NCBI GenBank assembly: GCA_038231215.1
Contig: JBBRLS010000006.1
Coordinates: 1 to 64,000 of the forward strand
Source of the DNA: Schlegelella_A sp038231215
GTDB taxonomy: Bacteria > Pseudomonadota > Gammaproteobacteria > Burkholderiales > Burkholderiaceae_C
Length of the DNA: 64,000 nt
Direction: 5' to 3'
A model generated the notes under the pieces. The model was not told the DNA's origin. It saw only the letters and a program-made list of their open reading frames with translations, and did no database searches. A program made the translations under genes and the position numbers. Shown piece by piece: positions 52,966 through 61,483 of this stretch; within the stretch, counting starts at the first letter, position 1; every line of letters begins with the position of its first letter.

Positions 52966-53814
52966 ATGCTCGTTCATCCCCAGTTCAACCCGATCGCGCT
53001 CGACCTCACGAAGATCGGCCTGCCGATCGCCATTCACTGGTACGGGCTCACCTACCTGGTCGGCTTCGCGCTCTTTCTCTTTCTTGCCGTGCGCCGCTCG
53101 AAGCTGCCGCATTTCGCCGCCACCGGCTGGACGCGGCGCGACGTCGAGGACCTGCTTTTCTACGGCGTGCTCGGCACCGTCATCGGCGGCCGGCTCGGCT
53201 ACATCCTCTTCTACAAGCCGGGCTGGTACGCCGAGCATCCGCTCGAAGTCTTCGCCGTCTGGAAGGGCGGCATGGCCTTTCACGGCGGCCTGCTCGGCGT
53301 GATCGTCGCGCTGGCGCTCTTCGCGCGATTGCGCAAGCGGCCCTTTCTCGAGGTGACCGATCTCGTCGCACCCTGCGTGCCGACCGGCTTTGCCGCCGGC
53401 CGCATCGGCAACTTCATCAACGGCGAGCTGTGGGGGCGCTTCTCCAGCGTCGACCTGCCCTGGGGCATGGTCTTTCCGCAGTCGGGCTCGCCCCTGCCGC
53501 GCCACCCTTCGCAGCTCTACCAGTTCGCGCTCGAAGGCATCCTGCTCTTCGTCGTGCTCTGGATCTACGGCAAGAAGCCGCGCGGCCTCGGCCAGGTGTC
53601 GGGCGCCTTCCTCATGGGCTACGGCGCGCTGCGCTTCTTCGCCGAATTTTTCCGCGAGCCCGACAACTTTCTCGGCCTGCTTGCGCTCGGCATGAGCATG
53701 GGCCAGTGGCTGTGCGTGCCGATGATCCTGGCCGGCGCGGCGCTCTGGTGGTGGGGTCGCGGCCAGGGCCCGCGCATCACGCCCGGCACGCCGCTCGCGC
53801 CCGGGCACGCCTGA
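52966..53814 (+). CDS. lgt: prolipoprotein diacylglyceryl transferase
   Basis: A 282-residue, seven-TM enzyme that attaches diacylglycerol to lipoprotein precursors. Signature GRIGNFINGELWGR, the conserved IHWYGLTYLVGF, GGRLGYILFYKPGWY and HPSQLYQFALEG are all present. dnaQ follows after 13 nt. Confidence 0.96.
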   Translation: MLVHPQFNPIALDLTKIGLPIAIHWYGLTYLVGFALFLFLAVRRSKLPHFAATGWTRRDVEDLLFYGVLGTVIGGRLGYILFYKPGWYAEHPLEVFAVWKGGMAFHGGLLGVIVALALFARLRKRPFLEVTDLVAPCVPTGFAAGRIGNFINGELWGRFSSVDLPWGMVFPQSGSPLPRHPSQLYQFALEGILLFVVLWIYGKKPRGLGQVSGAFLMGYGALRFFAEFFREPDNFLGLLALGMSMGQWLCVPMILAGAALWWWGRGQGPRITPGTPLAPGHA

Positions 53815-53827
53815 GGCGACGCGGCCG

Positions 53828-54556
53828 ATGCGACAGATCTTTCTCGACACCGAGACCACCGGCCTCAGCCCCGAGTCGGGCGACCGTGTCATCGAGATCG
53901 GTTGCGTCGAGCTCGTCAACCGGCGTCTCACCGGCAACAACCTGCACTTCTACGTCAACCCCGAGCGGCGCAGCCACGAGGACGCGATCAAGGTGCACGG
54001 CCTCTCCGAGGAGTTTCTCGCCGACAAGCCGCTCTTCGCGCACGTCGCCGACGAGCTGATCGAGTTCGTGCGAGGCGCCGAGATCATCATCCACAATGCC
54101 GCCTTCGACCTCGGCTTTCTCGACGCCGAGCTGCGCCGCATCGAGCGGCCGGCGTTCGCCAGCCACGTCGGTCGCGTCGTCGACAGCCTGTCGATGGCGC
54201 GCGAGAGCTTCCCGGGCAAGTCGAACTCGCTCGATGCCCTGTGCAAGCGCTTCGAGGTCAACAATTCAGGCCGCGAGCTGCACGGCGCGCTGCTCGACGC
54301 CGGGCTGCTTGCCGAGGTCTACGTGCGCATGACGCGCGGCCAGAACTCGCTCGTCATCGACGCCGCCGACGCGCTCGCCGCCGACATGGCGGCGCGACCG
54401 ATCGACTTCAGCGCCTTCGAGCTCATCGTCGTCGTTGCCGACGAGGCGGAAACGGCGGCCCACGAGGCGGTGCTGGCGGCCATCGACAAGGCCAGCCACG
54501 GCCACGCCGTATGGCGGCCCGCGGCCGCGGCGACGCCCGGTGCCATGGCACAATGA
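53828..54556 (+). CDS. dnaQ: DNA polymerase III epsilon subunit (3'-5' exonuclease)
   Basis: A 242-residue DEDDh exonuclease: IFLDTETTGLSPESGDRVIEIG (ExoI), IIHNAAFDLGFLDAEL (ExoII), ELHGALLDAGLLAEVYVRM (ExoIII, H..D). Proofreading subunit of the replicase. The tRNA-Val gene follows 34 nt downstream. Confidence 0.95.
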   Translation: MRQIFLDTETTGLSPESGDRVIEIGCVELVNRRLTGNNLHFYVNPERRSHEDAIKVHGLSEEFLADKPLFAHVADELIEFVRGAEIIIHNAAFDLGFLDAELRRIERPAFASHVGRVVDSLSMARESFPGKSNSLDALCKRFEVNNSGRELHGALLDAGLLAEVYVRMTRGQNSLVIDAADALAADMAARPIDFSAFELIVVVADEAETAAHEAVLAAIDKASHGHAVWRPAAAATPGAMAQ

Positions 54557-54590
54557 CGCCCTTCCGCAGGCCGCCTTTCAGGCGCCGCGC

Positions 54591-54665
54591 GGGCGGTTAG
54601 CTCAGGGGTAGAGCACGACATTCACACTGTCGGGGTCGGGGGTTCGAAACCCTCACCGCCCACCA
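54591..54665 (+). tRNA. tRNA-Val (anticodon CAC)
   Basis: A full cloverleaf: acceptor GGGCGGT/ACCGCCC, D stem GCTC/GAGC, anticodon stem CGACA/TGTCG with loop TTCACAC (anticodon CAC), T stem GGGGG/CCCTC with TTCGAAA, and an encoded CCA (54663-54665). It reads valine codon GUG. The integrase gene ending 18 nt downstream marks it as the insertion site of an island. Confidence 0.96.
54641..54665 (+). other. probable island attachment site (att) in tRNA 3' end
   Basis: Tyrosine integrases next to a tRNA normally recombine at its T-arm/3' end, leaving a copy at the far end of the island. The candidate core is GGTTCGAAACCCTCACCGCC with the CCA end. No second copy was seen in the window, so the other end of the element lies beyond 64 kb or has been lost. 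Confidence 0.4.
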
Positions 54666-54683
54666 TCATCTAGGCCCGGTAGA

Positions 54684-55823
54684 TCAGGGTTGGCTCGAGG
54701 GCTTCGGGGACAGTCTGGGGACAAAATCCTCCAGCTTTGCCATTTCAAGTGCGTCGTCGGCACCGCTGATCCACGTCGCGTAGACGGTGAGGTAGACGTT
54801 CACGTCATGGCCGAGCTGCCGAGCTGAGAACGCAGGGTTCAGCCCTGCCATCAGCATCTCGGTCGCCCGTGTGTGGCGCACGTTGTATGGGCGCCGGTGC
54901 GGCACGCTGGTCAGTTTGAGCAGGCGTCCCCAGACACGGCGCGAGAATGCCTGTGTGTTGCTCCAGGCGTGGCCGGTGAAGGGGTCCACGAAGACGTGCG
55001 CGCCGGCGACGTGAGTGTGTTGCCGCTGGCGCTGAAGCGCGGCTAAAGCTCGAGAATCGAGACGGACCTCGCGCGTCTTGTTCGTTTTCGTCGAAGTCTT
55101 TTCGATGCCGGCAACGCGCGCGCCGCGGATCAGCGCGGTGGCCGCCACGGTGTTGATGTCGGACCACCGCAGCCCGAACAGCTCGCTCGTTCGCAAGCCT
55201 GTCCGAAACCAGAACTCGACCATGTTCGCGAGCGCACCGGCAAAGTGCTTGTGGGCGCCAGCGATGATCCGGGCCGACTCCTCGGCCGAGAACGGTTCGA
55301 TGGGCGCCTTTTGATGCTTGGCGCGAGCCAGGCCAGTCATTGGGTTGGCGGCCAGCACCTTGTCGAGCACCGCCAGGTCCAGAGCGCTGTTCAGCACACT
55401 GCAGCGATTGTTGATCGTCTTGCCAGACAGGAGCGGTCGCGCGGCAAGAGCCGTCAGGATGTGGCTTCTCTTGAGCGAGCGAAGAGGTTTGTCGCCGATC
55501 GCCGCCTTCCAGAAGTTCGCGGCGGACGCGTAGCCGACGCGGGTGCTGACCTCGATCCGTTGCGCTGCAAGCCACACATCGAGCTGCTCTCCGACAGTCA
55601 GAGGCAGCCCCGAGCCCGAGGCCGGGAAATACTCGGCCATCGAGAACGTGTCGTGCTTGATCCGGTCGGAGATCTCGGCTGCCAACCGGTGGGCGTACTT
55701 GAGGTTGGCCTGGGTGGGCGCGAGCGGGGCGCCTTCGAGCATCAAGGTGGGGCGGTAGCGCCTGCCATCGAACGTGAACGCGAGCCGGATGCTGTGCTCT
55801 CGGACCTCAACCCCCTTACCCAT
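54684..55823 (-). CDS. tyrosine-type site-specific integrase
   Basis: 379 residues: N-terminal Arm DNA-binding domain (VREHSIRLAFTFDGRRYRPTL, as in ICE/phage integrases), a core-binding domain (about 85-180), and a catalytic domain with TGLRTSELFGLRWSD (Arg), PYNVRHTRATEMLMAGLN (H/R) and ARQLGHDVNVYLTVYATWI (Tyr nucleophile). All key residues are present. Its stop is 18 nt from the tRNA-Val end; an excisionase gene overlaps its start. ATG 55823 follows GGAAGGAG. Confidence 0.92.
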   Translation of the reverse strand: MGKGVEVREHSIRLAFTFDGRRYRPTLMLEGAPLAPTQANLKYAHRLAAEISDRIKHDTFSMAEYFPASGSGLPLTVGEQLDVWLAAQRIEVSTRVGYASAANFWKAAIGDKPLRSLKRSHILTALAARPLLSGKTINNRCSVLNSALDLAVLDKVLAANPMTGLARAKHQKAPIEPFSAEESARIIAGAHKHFAGALANMVEFWFRTGLRTSELFGLRWSDINTVAATALIRGARVAGIEKTSTKTNKTREVRLDSRALAALQRQRQHTHVAGAHVFVDPFTGHAWSNTQAFSRRVWGRLLKLTSVPHRRPYNVRHTRATEMLMAGLNPAFSARQLGHDVNVYLTVYATWISGADDALEMAKLEDFVPRLSPKPSSQP

Positions 55824-56002
55824 CTCGAGGCTCCTTCCACGCTGACCCAGATTCGTCCGTCCGGTGCCCGATGGTATTCGCGACCCTCGAGCCATACGGC
55901 CTGTTCGATCTTGCGCCGAATTGCTTTCGGCGTCATCCCCGATGCCCGCGCGTAGACGGAAATGAGCACGTCGGGCGCGAGCGCCACTGCGTCGGACAAC
56001 AT
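55742..56002 (-). CDS. excisionase-like protein
   Basis: 86 residues with the pattern of ICE/phage excisionases: ASGMTPKAIRRKIEQAVWLEGREYHRAPDGRIWVSVEGASRWV (HTH plus a wing that reads the tool-site pattern EGREYHRAPDGRI). It overlaps the first 82 nt of the integrase gene in another frame. It would direct excision rather than integration. Confidence 0.75.
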   Translation of the reverse strand: MLSDAVALAPDVLISVYARASGMTPKAIRRKIEQAVWLEGREYHRAPDGRIWVSVEGASRWVRGLRSESTASGSRSRSMAGATAPP

Positions 56003-56116
56003 AGGCCTATTGCGTTCGCGCGGCTCGCCGAAAATCTCGGGCGACCGAACGCGGCGGCCATTCGGTGGTCGGGAGGTTCACGGCGAGTGGGCCTCTGCGC
56101 ACATTTCCACGCGAAC

Positions 56117-57066
56117 TCACAGCGTGGGCGGCGCCGAAGGGTGGGCGGGATCGGGTCGCCGAGGCCTCGGCCCATGTCTCGGGCCGAACAGCGCCTCGTC
56201 GACGACGAAGGATCGTCCCTCGCGGATCAGACCGGCCAGCGTCGCGCGCTCCATCAGCGGCTGAGGATCTCCCGCGCTTTCCCAGCCGGCGTCGGTGATC
56301 GTGGGTAGGCGCCGCTCGACCGCAAATCGCATGATGTCGTGACGTCGCCGATGGATGGACGATGCCGAGGTCAGTATCAGCGCCTCGATTCGTTCCCGAA
56401 CGATTGCGGCGAGCGCGTTGTTGACCTCCTCTGCCTTCGCGACCTCCAAGAACTGCAGGTCGATGCCCAACGACTGGGCGGCGCTGCGCATCCCTCGAAT
56501 GACAATGTCGGACTCAGCTCGTGGATGGAATGGCGGCACGTAACTCATCAGCACGCCGAGTCGCTTCATGCCCGGCTTGACCTCGTAGATCAGCTGAACC
56601 AACTTGTTAAACACTTCGCCGCTGGCGTAGATCGTCAGGCCCGTGACGTTGCCACCAGGCCGGGTCAAGCTTTCGGCAACCCCGCCTTCGACCGGAAAGC
56701 CGCTGATCCACATCACAATCGGGATCGTGTTTGTTACCTTGCGCAGGGCCACCACATACCCCAGGTTGCTTGCCAGGATCAGGTCGGGCTTGGCCTCCAG
56801 CACACGCGCTATCGCCTGCTGCTCGTCGAGCCCGAAGAACACGCCGGAGCGAATGAGCACGTAGTCGCGCCCCTCAACGTGGCCTTGTTCGGTCATCCCT
56901 GCGTAAAAATCTGAAGCATGGATTCCCACCAAACCGGTGAGAAGTCGGGCACCAGTCCGATGCGGAACGGACGGGTGGGTCGCAGTTCTTGCGCATTGAC
57001 GAGCAGCGGACTTCCGCTGACCGAGGCACCAAGAAGCGCGACGAGTGAATCACGTCTTTTCACCAC
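56117..57066 (-). pseudogene. ABC-type substrate-binding protein gene, frameshifted and 3'-truncated
   Basis: A GTG at 57066 follows AAGGAGG and opens a lipobox-free leader (VVKRRDSLVALLGASVSGSPLLVNA-Q) and RPFRIGLVPDFSPVWWESMLQIFTQG, then a TGA. One base off, MTEQGHVEGRDYVLIRSGVF continues the same PF04392-type protein to about 56220, including VEGGVAESLTRPGGNVTGLT. The final 60 or so residues of the family are replaced by unrelated sequence. So there is one frameshift near 56900 plus a missing C-terminus. Confidence 0.82.
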
Positions 57067-57611
57067 CGAGCACCTCCTTCGTGAGGTAGACCTCAGATTG
57101 CTGAACGAACCGTCTCGAAGGGAATCGAGTTCAAGCGGCTTGTCTCACTGGCGCAGCCCGTCTGCGCGCCCCAAGGTTCTACCGCGAGGAAACATATTGC
57201 ACCCGACTTCCCTTAGCAGCAAGGCCGTTCCGTTTGAAGTCGGCAACCAACTTCGGCCGCTCCCATACGCTTCGTACCTGACGGCTGCGAACGGCGGCTA
57301 TCCCTCTAAGCTGCCGCTCGTCCTGCCGCGCTGAATGTCAGCAACTGGCCGAAACGGGCTCCTCAGGGGAGCGCCCGATACCCGACGCTCCGGTTCAGCG
57401 CGCTGCGAACGACAGCTCCCACCCGACCCCACCGGCGCTAGACGACCCTGAGCGGAAGTCCCCGTCGGCGATCCAAGGTGCCGGAAAGCGGCCGCTGGCT
57501 CTCGACGACAGAAGATGTCAGCGAAAGTCAAAAGAGCTGAGCGCCGACCGTTCGACAAAGGTCAGGTATGGCCGGCAGGTGCCATCACGTGAGCATCCCC
57601 CACTCAGCGCC
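57067..57611. other. spacer without a recognisable gene
   Basis: 545 nt between two binding-protein genes. Open frames here are short and lack family features. GACCCTGAGCGGAAGTCC at about 57447 recurs with one change at about 58974, and GGGCTCCTCAGGGGAGCGCCC at about 57357 can form a hairpin. It looks like eroded mobile or repetitive DNA. Confidence 0.5.
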
Positions 57612-58601
57612 CTATGCGACCACTTCGGTCGCCCCGCTGAGCAACGCCGGCGGCACTACGAGATCCAACGATTTGGCTGCACCCGTGTTGACCGCGAGTG
57701 CGTAGTTCGTGGAGAACCGCGCAGGCAGGTCGGCCGGTTTGGCACCGCGCAGTATCTGGTCGATATAGGCGGCGCCCTGGCGCCAGTGATCACCAAGATC
57801 CTGGCCGTAACTGATGAGGCCTCCGATGCGCACCATCTCAGCGATTCCGTAGATGGCGGGCACCTTGTGCTTCGCCACTGCAGCCACGACCGCATCGCGG
57901 TTTGAAAAGGGGAATGGGTGAGGGACAACGATCAGCCCGGCCTGGGCATCCTTCGCGACATCGGCCACGACGCGGTCGATATCGGCTGCCGAGTCCACTT
58001 GGGCTTCGCTCGTCTCGATACTGCGCGACGCAGCTGCCCGCCAGCCCTCCACGCCACCCGGAGCAACGGTGGCCGGGTTGTAAAAGATCGTCACCCGGGT
58101 CACCTGCGGCGCAATCTGCTTCAGGATCGTCACCCAATCGGCGGCGATGTCGCTCTGAAATCCCGCCGTGCCGGTCGCGTTGCCTCCGGGGCGCTCCATG
58201 CAGGCAATCAGGCCTGCCGTCACCGGGGAAAAGGTGGCGACGAAAACTATCGGCGTCGTTTGGGTCGCCTGGATGAGCGCCATTGCTGCGGCCGTTGACG
58301 CGGTAATTAGCACGTCGAGGTGCATCGCCGCCAGCTCCTCGGCGAAGCGTCGGAACTGCTCTGCGCTGCCGTTCGCACGGCGGACCTCGAACTCGACGTC
58401 GTCTTCGCCCCAGCCTGCACCTCGTAGGCCATCTCTCAGAACGAGCAGAAAGGGATCGTTACCAGGGATCGGAAGCATGACGCCAATACGGCGCTTTCGA
58501 CCGTCCTGTAGCCCGTTTACTGGCCGGGTGGCGCCTGCGGTGGTGGTTAGTCCCAGCGCGGTCGCGTTCGCGCCGGCGCCAAAGTCACTGCGTGACAGCA
58601 T
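57612..58601 (-). CDS. ABC transporter substrate-binding protein (PF04392 type)
   Basis: 329 residues: GRKRRIGVMLPIPGNDPFLLVLRDGLRGAGW, MHLDVLITASTAAAMALIQATQTTPIVFV, CMERPGGNATGTAGFQ, GGLISYGQDLGDHWRQGAAYIDQILRGAKPADLPARFSTNYALAVNTGAAKSLDL are typical. These proteins are common in betaproteobacteria, usually without adjacent permeases, as here. No clear signal peptide is seen at the assigned start, so the true N-terminus may differ. Intact counterpart of the broken gene at 56117. Confidence 0.85.
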   Translation of the reverse strand: MLSRSDFGAGANATALGLTTTAGATRPVNGLQDGRKRRIGVMLPIPGNDPFLLVLRDGLRGAGWGEDDVEFEVRRANGSAEQFRRFAEELAAMHLDVLITASTAAAMALIQATQTTPIVFVATFSPVTAGLIACMERPGGNATGTAGFQSDIAADWVTILKQIAPQVTRVTIFYNPATVAPGGVEGWRAAASRSIETSEAQVDSAADIDRVVADVAKDAQAGLIVVPHPFPFSNRDAVVAAVAKHKVPAIYGIAEMVRIGGLISYGQDLGDHWRQGAAYIDQILRGAKPADLPARFSTNYALAVNTGAAKSLDLVVPPALLSGATEVVA

Positions 58602-58670
58602 GGCAGTAACTCTCCCGCGTCAGAATATGCAAGTCTATCGAATGCCCGCGCCCGAGCTGAAGGCAAACAC

Positions 58671-58829
58671 ATGGGTCGACCATTGAAGACCAACGAGGCT
58701 CGGCGAAAGACGATCCGCTCGCGCCTGACGCAGGGGCACACTGTGTCGGCGGTGACTCGTGAAATCAAGTTGTCGCGCGCGACCGTGATCGGCATACGGG
58801 AAAAACTCAGCAGTCACGAGTTCCCCTGA
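58671..58829 (+). CDS. small helix-turn-helix protein (resolvase HTH-like)
   Basis: 52 codons from ATG 58671: GRPLKTNEARRKTIRSRLTQ, then HTVSAVTREIKLSRATVIGIRE. The GRP start and HTH resemble the DNA-binding tail of serine recombinases. No catalytic domain precedes it, so it is either a free HTH protein or the relic of a resolvase gene. Divergent from the binding-protein gene. Confidence 0.5.
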   Translation: MGRPLKTNEARRKTIRSRLTQGHTVSAVTREIKLSRATVIGIREKLSSHEFP

Positions 58830-59040
58830 TCCCTACGAGCACCGGTACTTCAATGATCGACAGGCACCGAGTTCACTTTGGTTCACGGCCTGCTTTTTAC
58901 AAGACTCGACCCCGATGGGCGCCACGCGACAGCCGAACGACTGCTCGTCAATGGATCGAAGTGGTGGTGCCGACCCTGAGCGGACGTCCATGAATGGCGA
59001 CTCCCGGCCCGAGAGCCGACGCTGAATAGGGGCCTCAAGT

Positions 59041-59302
59041 GCGAAGCGATGCGATCTCGTACAACGCATCTTCCATCGCCGGGTCGCTCAACGCAAACCA
59101 GTTCTGCATCAGATGCACTCGCAGCATCGACTCCATCGCGTACGGCCTGCGGCCGCGGCCGGGCACTGGGTAGTGCGGGCTCGATCAGTCCAAGCAGCGC
59201 CTTCCACGGCACCACCAGCTTCATCTCTTTCGAGAATACCTCGCGCCGCGTCTTCTTGCGCTTGCCGGCGTACTCCGCGTCGGAAAAACGGATCTGGCTC
59301 AC
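59041..59302 (-). pseudogene. IS5-family transposase remnant
   Basis: The N-terminal region of an IS5-type transposase is readable from GTG 59302: SQIRFSDAEYAGKRKKTRREVFSKEM, VVPWKALLGLIEP. After a frameshift near 59150, MESMLRVHLMQNWFALSDPAMEDALYEIASLR follows. Then similarity ends; the catalytic DDE part and terminal repeats are missing. Confidence 0.82.
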
Positions 59303-59541
59303 GGCTGCCGCTCCTTCGCCAACTCAACGAGTTGGAGCCATGATCGGTGGACTTTTTCAGACATTCCTTTAGGTACGAATCGCCCTAGGATTTGCCCGCA
59401 AGCTGCGGCCAGTCCGAAGGAGTACCCTTCAGAACTTCATGCTGTCTTCAACGGCGCATTTTGGTTTAATTGCAAACATGATTGCTCACCACTCGTGATG
59501 TGGAAACGCTGGTAGCCCAATCAACGCAAATAGGAACGCAA

Positions 59542-59961
59542 ATGATCCGACTCAGCACAGCGGCCATACCGGTGGTGGTGTGTCTCTCGTTAGCCACGGC
59601 GACTACTCTGCACGCACAGGAGAGGGCGCGGACGGGCATGTGGGAGACCGCAATAACTGACTCCGGGCAGACGACCACGGTCAGCGTCTGCATGAAATCA
59701 GCGGATTGGGCGATGGTCAACGGGTCTCCGGCCATGGCCCGCGCCGAGACAGAAAAAACACTATCGAAAAGCGGTTGTACGGTCAAAGATTTCAAATTGG
59801 ACAGTAGCACCGTAACGCAAACTCTTGTCTGCGGAAGCAGCACAATCAGCACGGAGACTAAGTTTCTTAGCCGCGACAGCAACGAGTCGAAGGTGACTTC
59901 CACGAGTGGCGGATCCACCGCGGTGTCGTATACGAAGTCGCGGAGAACCGGAGATTGTTAA
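59542..59961 (+). CDS. DUF3617-like periplasmic protein
   Basis: 139 residues: signal peptide (1-26, LHA-Q) and a mature domain with RARTGMWETAITDSGQTTTVSVCMKSADW and four cysteines (VCMKS, SGCTV, LVCGS, TGDC), the layout of DUF3617 proteins. Function unknown. GGAACGCAA precedes the ATG. Codon use is less GC-biased than in the left part of the window, consistent with island origin. Confidence 0.7.
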   Translation: MIRLSTAAIPVVVCLSLATATTLHAQERARTGMWETAITDSGQTTTVSVCMKSADWAMVNGSPAMARAETEKTLSKSGCTVKDFKLDSSTVTQTLVCGSSTISTETKFLSRDSNESKVTSTSGGSTAVSYTKSRRTGDC

Positions 59962-59985
59962 GTAGGGGTGGTGTCCTGGCGCAAA

Positions 59986-60316
59986 ATGACAAGCAGGAAG
60001 CCGAAACGAAGCGAACGCTAGCGATCTTCGTCTCGGCGGCTATTCTCGGCTGTGCCAATTCAGGCGTGGCTCCGCAGGACCAGATGCGTACATGATCGTA
60101 AAGTCCGAGTGGGGGTTCACGTCCGGCTCAGTTCACAAGGCCAGACTGCTGCAACAGGCGTCGGACTACTGCAAGAGGATCGGTTAGCGGATGGTCGTGA
60201 ACAGCACGAACGAGAATGACGTGGCTCTCGGAAAGACGCCTGCGGCCGAAGTTCAGTTCCGCTGCCTTTCTCCGAGCAACTTTGCGTCGCCGCAATCGGC
60301 CCTTCCAAAGCAGTAA
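59986..60316 (+). pseudogene. degraded small lipoprotein gene
   Basis: Frame pieces combine to a family of short lipoproteins: LAIFVSAAILGCANSGVAPQDQ (lipobox ILGC), then in another frame MIVKSEWGFTSGSVHKARLLQQASDYCKRIG, a TAG, and VNSTNENDVALGKTPAAEVQFRCLSPSNF, ending TAA 60314-60316. At least two frameshifts and one nonsense codon. The central and C-terminal pattern (ASDYC ... AEVQFRCL) is what marks the family. Confidence 0.65.
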
Positions 60317-60488
60317 GCGCCGGTAACTCTCGGCCAGTACGGTGCGCCCATTTCTTTGGCGTAGCCGCAGTCCACTACGTGGTGGCGGCGAAGGATGCGG
60401 GGAGTTCCCACTTGCACGAACGGTAGGCACGGATACCTTGCGGCTGTCACAGTTGCGCGACTCGGTGGGCGCGAAGAAAGGATGACTG

Positions 60489-61130
60489 ATGAAGACCGCT
60501 TCCCTGACCCTGGGCGTTCTCGCCATCGGCGTCTCGATGCTCGCCACGCCGATGGCGACGGCTCAGAGCACTGAGATCGCTGCTCCCGCGGACTACAAGC
60601 GCCTCAAGCTCGGCCTCTGGGAGGAAACGCGGCGCTCCGAGGCGCCTTCGGCTCCGGCCATCGACCCGGCCGCCATCGACATGAGCCAGTTCACGCCGGA
60701 GGAGCGAGCACGGGTTGGCGCCGTTCTCAAGCGGCAGCAGCAAGAGCGGGCCGCCCGGGGCGACGCGCCGCGGGTCAGCACGCGCACCAAGCGCAGCTGC
60801 CTTACCGCGGAGAAGCTGGACCGCGAATGGTCGAAGACATGGGGCGACGACAGAAGCGACAGGAACGTGCAGTGCAAGCGCAAGGTCATACAAAGCAGTG
60901 CGAGCCGACTGGCTGTAACTGGCGAATGCACGGTGGCCGATGCGGGCCCGAAAGCCGGGCCTCATGGCGGGGGCGGGAGCTTTCGGACCGAGATGGTCTT
61001 CGAGATCAAATCGCCCGAGTCCACGTCGGCCTCGATCTCGACCGACGGGCAGATGGGCAACGTGCCCCTGAAACGCCGCGAGGTCGTCGAGGCGCGCTGG
61101 GTCGGCGCTGAATGCGGCAACATCAAGTGA
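60489..61130 (+). CDS. DUF3617-domain periplasmic protein
   Basis: 213 residues: signal peptide (1-25, ATA-Q), then YKRLKLGLWEETRRSEAP (the GLWE motif of DUF3617), a Gln/Arg-rich middle, CLTAEKLDREW, NVQCKRK, TGECTV and a C-terminal ECGNIK. Function unknown; related to the product at 59542. AAAGGATGACTG lies before the ATG. Confidence 0.82.
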   Translation: MKTASLTLGVLAIGVSMLATPMATAQSTEIAAPADYKRLKLGLWEETRRSEAPSAPAIDPAAIDMSQFTPEERARVGAVLKRQQQERAARGDAPRVSTRTKRSCLTAEKLDREWSKTWGDDRSDRNVQCKRKVIQSSASRLAVTGECTVADAGPKAGPHGGGGSFRTEMVFEIKSPESTSASISTDGQMGNVPLKRREVVEARWVGAECGNIK

Positions 61131-61483
61131 CCTGACGGGCCGCAGGGATCCGCTGGCACGCAGGCTGCGGCGTGGCCGCCGCCGGCACCCTGCGGCAGAC
61201 GGGCTGCGGAGGATTCGGGGGCGCAGCACGCCTTCGGTACGGTTCCAGCAGATGCAAGCATCGGGAATGGTTAAGCGACCTCAGCCACGACCGCTGGCGA
61301 GGCGATCCATGGACTCATCACGGGTAGCGAGCCGGTTGGGATGCTCATCCTGGCTTTCGCCGCGCTCTAGCTCGCGGTAAACGGATCAGTCCTGAGTCCG
61401 CGACCGCTTCCGATCGGCGCGAACTTCACGAGTCGACCCTCAGTAGCCCTTCGCCCGTTCTTGAAGTTGTCTTTCGAGCCGCG
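61131..61483. other. spacer without a recognisable gene
   Basis: 353 nt between convergent genes. I see no RNA gene, no strong palindrome and no convincing coding sequence. Confidence 0.5.
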